The notes beneath the pieces were generated by a model, which was not told the origin of the DNA, did no database searches, and worked only from the letters and a program-made list of their open reading frames with translations. Both the position numbers and the translations under genes were made by a program. Shown piece by piece: positions 59,641 to 64,000 of a DNA stretch of 64,000 nt. The stretch is from Phycisphaerales bacterium (GTDB taxonomy: Bacteria > Planctomycetota > Phycisphaerae > Phycisphaerales > UBA1924): positions 81,312 through 145,311 of the forward strand of contig JADZER010000060.1 in assembly GCA_020850415.1 (NCBI GenBank), read 5' to 3'. Numbering within the stretch: position 1 is the stretch's first letter; each line of letters opens with the position of its first letter.

Positions 59641-60705
59641 ATGCACACCCCCCTCCGCCCGCACTCCCCCGTCGTCATCCTCCCCGTTCTCCTCGCCGCT
59701 CTCCTCGCCACCGGCGCGCCCGCCGCCCACGCCCAGGACACCCGCTTCGTAGATGCCGGCCGCGGCGATGTGCCCGTCTACCTCCCCTCCACCTACGACG
59801 ACAACACACCCATGCCGCTGATCGTGATGCTCCACGGCTACGGCGCCTCGGGCGCCGTCCAGGAGTCCTACTTCCGATTCCTCGCCCACCAGGAGACCTA
59901 CGGCTTCATGCTCGCCACGCCCGACGGCACCGTGGACAGCTTCGGCAGCCGGTTCTGGAACGCCACCGACGCCTGCTGCGACTTCCTCAACTCCGGCGTG
60001 GACGATTCGGCGTACCTGCTCGCCCTCATCGACGCGATCAAGTCCGAGGTCAATGTCGCCCCTCGCCAAGTGTGCCTCGTCGGCCACTCCAACGGCGGGT
60101 TCATGTCGCACCGCCTCGCCTGCGATCACGCCGATGTCATCGCCTCGTTCGCCAGCCTCGCCGGCGCCACGCACGACGACCCCGACGACTGCGCCCCCGC
60201 CACAACCGTCCACGCCCTCCAGATCCACGGCACCAACGACACCACGATCCGCTACGGCGGCGGGAACATCAACGGCGTCCCGTACCCCGGCGCGGTCGAG
60301 TCCGTCGAGATGTGGGCCGCCAACAACGGCTGCGCGATCATCCCCGACAACTCCTCACCCCCGCTCGACCTCGACCGCTCACTCCCCGGCGACGAGACCC
60401 TCGTCACCTCCTACCCCCAAGACTGCGCCCGCGCCGGCTCGGCCGAGCTCTGGACCATCGTCAGCGGCGGGCATATCCCCAACCTCTCCTCATCCTTCGC
60501 ACCCAGCGTCATCGAGTGGCTGCTCGACCACCCCAAGCCATGCCGCGCCGACTTCAACGACGACGGCGCCGCCAACACCCAGGATGTCCTCGCCTTCCTC
60601 AACGCCTGGGCCGCCGGCGACCCCGCCGCCGACTTCAACGGCGACGGCGCGGTCAACACGCTGGACATGCTGGCCTTCCTCAACGAGTGGGCCGAGGGCT
60701 GCTGA
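59641..60705 (+). CDS. Secreted esterase/depolymerase-like hydrolase with paired EF-hand (dockerin-like) C-terminus
   Basis: A 354-residue alpha/beta hydrolase of the LpqC/feruloyl-esterase/PHB-depolymerase type. It has a signal peptide (ending near AAHAQ), LIVMLHGYGASG with the oxyanion region, the nucleophile elbow GHSNGG with Ser150, HGTNDTTI carrying the likely Asp, and GGHIPN with the likely His. The last 54 residues hold two EF-hand-like loops (DFNDDGAANTQDVLAFLNAW and DFNGDGAVNTLDMLAFLNEW), ending AEGC. This tag is found on many secreted Phycisphaerales proteins and probably serves sorting or cell-surface assembly. Substrate unknown. Confidence 0.88.
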   Translation: MHTPLRPHSPVVILPVLLAALLATGAPAAHAQDTRFVDAGRGDVPVYLPSTYDDNTPMPLIVMLHGYGASGAVQESYFRFLAHQETYGFMLATPDGTVDSFGSRFWNATDACCDFLNSGVDDSAYLLALIDAIKSEVNVAPRQVCLVGHSNGGFMSHRLACDHADVIASFASLAGATHDDPDDCAPATTVHALQIHGTNDTTIRYGGGNINGVPYPGAVESVEMWAANNGCAIIPDNSSPPLDLDRSLPGDETLVTSYPQDCARAGSAELWTIVSGGHIPNLSSSFAPSVIEWLLDHPKPCRADFNDDGAANTQDVLAFLNAWAAGDPAADFNGDGAVNTLDMLAFLNEWAEGC

Positions 60706-60756
60706 TCCGAGCCCCTTTCCCGGTGCCCGCAGCCCCAGCTCCGGCGGGTGGCACGC

Positions 60757-60929
60757 AACGCCGTGAACTTCGGACACCAAGCCCGTGTTCATCAAGGGTC
60801 GCCATCCGGCCCCCTCTCCCGCCCCCGGCGGGAGAGGGCTGGGGAGAGGGCTCTTCCCCTTCTTCTTCTTCAACGCTCGACCATGCCGGCGCTGCAATCA
60901 CACCAAGAACACTGGAAGTTCACGGCGTT
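60757..60929. mobile_element. MITE-like element, copy 2 (173 bp)
   Basis: Same element as at 53342-53514, with the same perfect 15-bp terminal inverted repeats (60757-60771 and 60915-60929). A 10-bp direct repeat GGGTGGCACG lies on both sides (60746-60755 and 60930-60939), one base off on the left, which could be a target duplication. The sequence is also a common repeat phrase in this DNA, so this is not proof. The rest of 60706-61134 shows no gene. Confidence 0.82.
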
Positions 60930-61134
60930 GGGTGGCACGGGCAGTCCATTTGCGCCACTGGCGGCTCGCCCGCCAGTGCTTCTGCGTTTCCCCAGCACCG
61001 GCGCCCAACCCACCCGCGGCTCAGCGTGAGCCCGCCCCACCGGCGCGCGTGCCTGCGTGAAGCCGACCCACCCTCCGGCGCACTACCCACCCAACACCCT
61101 TCCCCCAAACCCCACCGCCCTGCGCACCCCCTCG

Positions 61135-61731
61135 CTACCGCCGCCGCCGCAGCACGAGCCCGCCCAGCCCCAGCACCGCCAGCCCCGCCGGCGCCGGCAC
61201 CGCGACGCGGGTCCGGAACACCATGTCGAACTCGGTCTCATAGCTCCCCGAGGGGTCATTGATCCCGAACACGCCGCGGGTATACGGGTCATACGCCCCG
61301 ATGCACACGCCGTACGGGTCGGGCAGGGTGTCGGCGTTCGGCGTCAGCTCGAAGGTGTACTGCAACCCCGCCGTCACCTGAGCGTTCACGGCCCACAGGT
61401 TCCAGGTCGGTCCCTGCTGCGTGATCCCGACGACCGGCACATTGAGCTGCTGCAGCAGCGCCCCGTGCGTGCCCCGCCCCTCATAGATCCGGAGCACACC
61501 GTCCCCCGACATGTCGTTGAAGAACCCCATCTCGATCGTGTCGAGGGTCCCGGTCAGCCCCGCCGTGAACGACTGCCACACGGTGTACCCCGGGAGCGTC
61601 CGCGCGCTCGTGCCCCCGTTGTACAGCAACTGCTCCTGATCGAGGACCCCACCCGCGCTCGCGCCGGCGAGCACCGAGACCAGCACCGCCACCGACGCCA
61701 GCCCCGCCCGACACTCCATGCACCGATTCAT
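61135..61731 (-). CDS. PEP-CTERM-type exported protein of unknown function
   Basis: A 198-residue protein with a signal peptide (to about residue 28), a beta-rich body and the C-terminal sorting signal VPAPAGLAVLGLGGLVLRRRR (given here as PAP motif, hydrophobic helix, four Arg). Such tails are cut by an exosortase during export. The body (SFTAGLTGTLDTIEMGFFND, GVLRIYEGRGTHG, LTPNADTLPDPYGVCIGAYDPYTRG) looks like a carbohydrate-binding-type jelly roll but I cannot name it. The ATG at 61731 has GAGGAG at good spacing. No exosortase gene is in the window. Confidence 0.85.
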   Translation of the reverse strand: MNRCMECRAGLASVAVLVSVLAGASAGGVLDQEQLLYNGGTSARTLPGYTVWQSFTAGLTGTLDTIEMGFFNDMSGDGVLRIYEGRGTHGALLQQLNVPVVGITQQGPTWNLWAVNAQVTAGLQYTFELTPNADTLPDPYGVCIGAYDPYTRGVFGINDPSGSYETEFDMVFRTRVAVPAPAGLAVLGLGGLVLRRRR

Positions 61732-62291
61732 ACCCAACTCTCCTCGCGTCTATGGGCACCGAACCGGCTCCGCGCACGCCGCGGGCCCAGCCGGCAGGTC
61801 CACCCCAACCCGCCCTGCTACTGCATTCTGCATGCCATTGGCCGCAATACGCCCCGGCGCTCAGAACCCCCGCCGATCCCCAGCTCGCCGGCCCCAATAG
61901 CCGCCAGCATTGGCCAGGGACGGCCAATCCCCAGCGAGCCAATGCCGGCTGCGCCGTCGCCACCATCCTCCCGACACCCGCGCTCGCCCCCGGCCCCGCC
62001 CCCCTCCCGACCCAGCCGCATGAAACCAGGGGGGCGGGCTCTCCAGCCCCCGGCACTAACCGTCCTTCCCTCCCCATCCGCCACCCCGACCTCACGGCCG
62101 CAGGGCTGTCCCCTAGGCCGAAGTCTGTCACGCAACCGTCGGCTTTCTCCCCTCCCGATGCACCAGGCGCGTCGCCGCCGCGCGCGCCCACGGCGTGCCG
62201 AAGCAACCACTGCACGCACCGGGCAACTCAAGCAATAGGAAGGGCGGCAGTCGGCGGTGCCACCCTCTCGAAGCCCGCTTGGCGATTCGGG
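61732..62291. other. Non-coding gap of about 560 bp
   Basis: I see no convincing gene. The segment has scattered short inverted phrases (for example GCATTGGCCAGGGACGGCCAAT near 61909-61930 and GCCATTGGCC near 61833) and a looser composition. It contains no T-tract terminator. It may hold the upstream region of the PEP-CTERM gene and the 3' region of the next one. Confidence 0.6.
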
Positions 62292-62990
62292 TTACCGCTC
62301 GCTCGCGACGGTGATCGCCCGCCGACGGGCGTACTCATCCCGCACGGCCGCAGAGAACTCAACCTCAGAGACCTTCGCCAGCTCGTACAGCTTCAGCGCG
62401 AAGAGATGCGAGTCTTGGTAGGTCGGTGCCTCCTTGCCCGCGAGCTCGTTCAGCATCGCAATCACGGGATCAACCGCCGCGCGATACTCGGGGCGCTGGT
62501 GGATGCTGACCCCCTTCGCTTCCAAGTCGTGCTCCACAACCTTGACATCCTGGAGGAAGACGGGCAACCGCTTGGAGAAGGTGTCGCGGTACTCCACCGC
62601 GGTCGAGGTCATTTCCTCCCCGCTTGACAGGCGGTTGATGATCAGCTTCTGCGCTTGCTCCATGATCCCGGCGAGAGCCTCCGCCTGCACACGCCACTCC
62701 ATCACGACCTGATCGACCTCGTTCTTCCAAGCCCCCAGTTCGACCCGGTCAAAGGTCTTCCTGGTATGCGAGTCAATCCGATCCACCTGCTCATCCAGTC
62801 CAGCGGGCAGTGGAGTCCCGATCGAGACCGGGGAGTGGTCCCCGGTCGTGACATCATGCGAACTGATCCGAACATCCGAGGGGGGCGTGACCTGCGCCCT
62901 AGCCGGGACTTTGCCGATCACCGCGGCGATAATCACTCCCGAAGTGGTAATCGCGGCGGCACCAAGCGCGATCTGGGCTTTCGTGTTCAT
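62292..62990 (-). CDS. Unknown membrane-anchored helical protein, less G+C-rich than its neighbours
   Basis: A 232-residue protein that I do not recognise. It has an N-terminal hydrophobic segment (about 6-27, ALGAAAITTSGVIIAAVIG), a Thr/Ser/Pro stretch (about 33-65) and a mostly alpha-helical rest (about 68-225: WKNEVDQVVMEWRVQAEALAG, LPVFLQDVKVVEHDLE and so on). No metal or catalytic motif is seen. Its codons are clearly more mixed than in surrounding genes (AAG/AAA, GAG/GAA, ATC/ATT), which suggests later acquisition. AGGAGA precedes the ATG. Confidence 0.78.
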   Translation of the reverse strand: MNTKAQIALGAAAITTSGVIIAAVIGKVPARAQVTPPSDVRISSHDVTTGDHSPVSIGTPLPAGLDEQVDRIDSHTRKTFDRVELGAWKNEVDQVVMEWRVQAEALAGIMEQAQKLIINRLSSGEEMTSTAVEYRDTFSKRLPVFLQDVKVVEHDLEAKGVSIHQRPEYRAAVDPVIAMLNELAGKEAPTYQDSHLFALKLYELAKVSEVEFSAAVRDEYARRRAITVASER

Positions 62991-63155
62991 GCGGGTCTCC
63001 TTGCAAGGGCACATTAAGCTAGTTGGTACTCACAAACATACTCGGAATCTGACGCCGTTGATTGCGATCGAGTTCGCGCCAAGAAAAAAAATCTCGTTCG
63101 CACTCAGTCAGGTCAGGTTTGCCAAGTTGTACCGCTCAAAATGCGATCATACCCC

Positions 63156-63184
63156 TTGACAGCCGCCAATAAACCTATTAAACT
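63156..63184 (+). promoter_or_regulatory. Sigma-70-type promoter of the last gene
   Basis: A perfect TTGACA (63156-63161), 17 bp, then TAAACT (63179-63184). The start would fall near 63191, only about 8 nt before the ATG at 63199, so the message is almost leaderless. The divergent spacer 62991-63198 is A+T-rich (with AAAAAAAA at about 63083). Confidence 0.72.
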
Positions 63185-63198
63185 CCGTACATACCACC

Positions 63199-64000
63199 AT
63201 GAACCCCACCCCACCCATCCCCTCCGCCATAAACCCACCCCAGGACCCCCATCCCCCCGCTCCCCCTTCATCCTTCATCCTTCCTCCTTCATCCTTTCCC
63301 ACCCCCCTCTCCCCCGACGACCACGCCACCCTCCTGGCCATCGTCTCGCCCGACCCGAACCCCGAACCCGACACTCCCCCCGACCCCGTCCTCCAGGCCG
63401 CCTTTCTCGCCCGCCCCGACATCCAGCCCCACCTCGCGGCACTCGCCCAGCTCCGCGCCCTCCGCGACGAGATCACCCACCAGCACCGGATGGGCCAGGC
63501 CGCCGATCTGCTCCTCGAGATCGCCCGCAAAGCCGAGGACATCGTCGAAAAACGCCGCGCCGCCGACGCCCTCGTCCGACTGCTCCTGGGCCCATCCAAC
63601 CGCCGCGCCCGAACCGACAACCGGTCCGACAACCGAACCGATAGCCGAACCGATAGCCGAACCCACAGTCGGTCCGACACCCGCACCCCCAGCCGCCCGC
63701 CCTCGCACGCCGCGCCCCCCGCGCGCCCCACCAGCACGCCCGCCGCGCCCCCGCCCATGCCGCCCCTGCCCGATCCCCTGCCCGACTCGTTCCTCGCCCT
63801 CCTCCCGCCCGACCACCCCCTCCGGCAACCCTCCCCCAAGCCCCATCCTCCAACCCCCGCCCCCGAGGCCCCGCCACCCTTCACGCACACCTTCCTCACC
63901 CCGCCCGGGCTCGACCCCGTCCCCAGCACACCCCACAACCACCCCCCGGCCACCCACGCCCTCACCCTCGCCGCCGGCGCCCCCCAATCCAACAACACCA
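63199..64000 (+). CDS. Proline-rich protein with a short helical core and RTDS repeats (3' end outside window)
   Basis: An open frame runs from the ATG at 63199 to the right edge without a stop (267 codons). The start is Pro-rich and includes [12 protein letters not shown], coded by the TTCATCC heptamer tract. A helical stretch follows (about 38-135: DDHATLLAIVS, VLQAAFLARPDIQPHLAALAQLRALRDEITHQ, ADLLLEIARKAEDIVEKRRAADALVRLLLG). Then comes RTDNRSDNRTDSRTDSRTHS, from 12-bp tandem repeats, and a long Pro-rich region. I do not recognise it. A strong promoter just upstream and the absence of stops in this frame support it. Confidence 0.7.
   Translation, partial: MNPTPPIPSAINPPQDPHPPAPPSSFILPPSSFPTPLSPDDHATLLAIVSPDPNPEPDTPPDPVLQAAFLARPDIQPHLAALAQLRALRDEITHQHRMGQAADLLLEIARKAEDIVEKRRAADALVRLLLGPSNRRARTDNRSDNRTDSRTDSRTHSRSDTRTPSRPPSHAAPPARPTSTPAAPPPMPPLPDPLPDSFLALLPPDHPLRQPSPKPHPPTPAPEAPPPFTHTFLTPPGLDPVPSTPHNHPPATHALTLAAGAPQSNNT

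Overview
This window is very G+C-rich and most likely comes from a planctomycete of the Phycisphaerae/Phycisphaerales type. The signs are indirect but agree: a type III glutamine synthetase, a secreted hydrolase ending in paired EF-hand (dockerin-like) loops with a terminal Gly-Cys, a PEP-CTERM-type tail (VPAPAGL... ending RRRR), twin CxxC ribbons of the C..CGYDLTGLP..CPECG kind, a Rnf complex, a CXXXY-type CcmE, and intergenic mosaics of dispersed repeats. No transposase, phage gene, rRNA or CRISPR array was seen; the only RNA gene found is one tRNA-Glu.

Layout. (1) 1-14057, minus strand: a tightly packed energy-metabolism operon, read korA-korB-[834-aa PFOR-like/ferredoxin protein]-rnfB-[1502-aa PFOR-like protein]-rnfC-rnfD-rnfG-rnfE, running off the left edge. 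It joins an intact 2-oxoacid:ferredoxin oxidoreductase to the ion-pumping Rnf complex, with two large PFOR-derived proteins of probably degenerate active site between them. (2) 14449-20162, minus strand: cytochrome c maturation genes (ccmE, ccmF, an unknown membrane-anchored protein, ccmA, ccmB, ccmC, ccmD-like). (3) 20421-28182, plus strand: a near-perfect sigma-54 promoter, a tetraheme cytochrome, then a five-gene operon with an NHL lipoprotein, a pentaheme lipoprotein, an outer-membrane beta-barrel, a second NHL lipoprotein and a cytochrome with 11 CXXCH plus one CX3CH motif. This resembles a porin-cytochrome electron conduit. The ccm genes beside it would supply haem attachment.

(4) 28259-39521: type III glutamine synthetase, trpA, a secreted subtilase, methionine aminopeptidase, a diacylglycerol-kinase-family lipid kinase, a zinc-ribbon membrane protein, murG and ftsW, and tRNA-Glu. 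(5) 39642-45868: nadD, the histidine-degradation pair hutG-hutI, a UMF1-type MFS transporter and trpB. (6) 46307-59444: purC, a GH10-like protein, a ComEA-like protein, mfd, rmuC, a pseudo-receiver protein, groS, a small ORF, groL, and a four-helix-bundle (23S-IVP-like) protein. (7) 59641-64000: a secreted esterase-like protein, a PEP-CTERM protein, a less G+C-rich anchored protein, and a proline-rich protein cut by the right edge.

Two window-wide signals stand out. The tetranucleotide ACGT was not found in any stretch scanned, and Asp/His/Tyr/Asn before Val is written NAT-GTN although NAC dominates elsewhere. Small dispersed repeats, including a 173-bp MITE-like element with 15-bp perfect terminal inverted repeats in two copies, fill the large convergent gene-end spacers, and related repeat DNA has entered reading frames (mfd, the four-helix protein, the last ORF).
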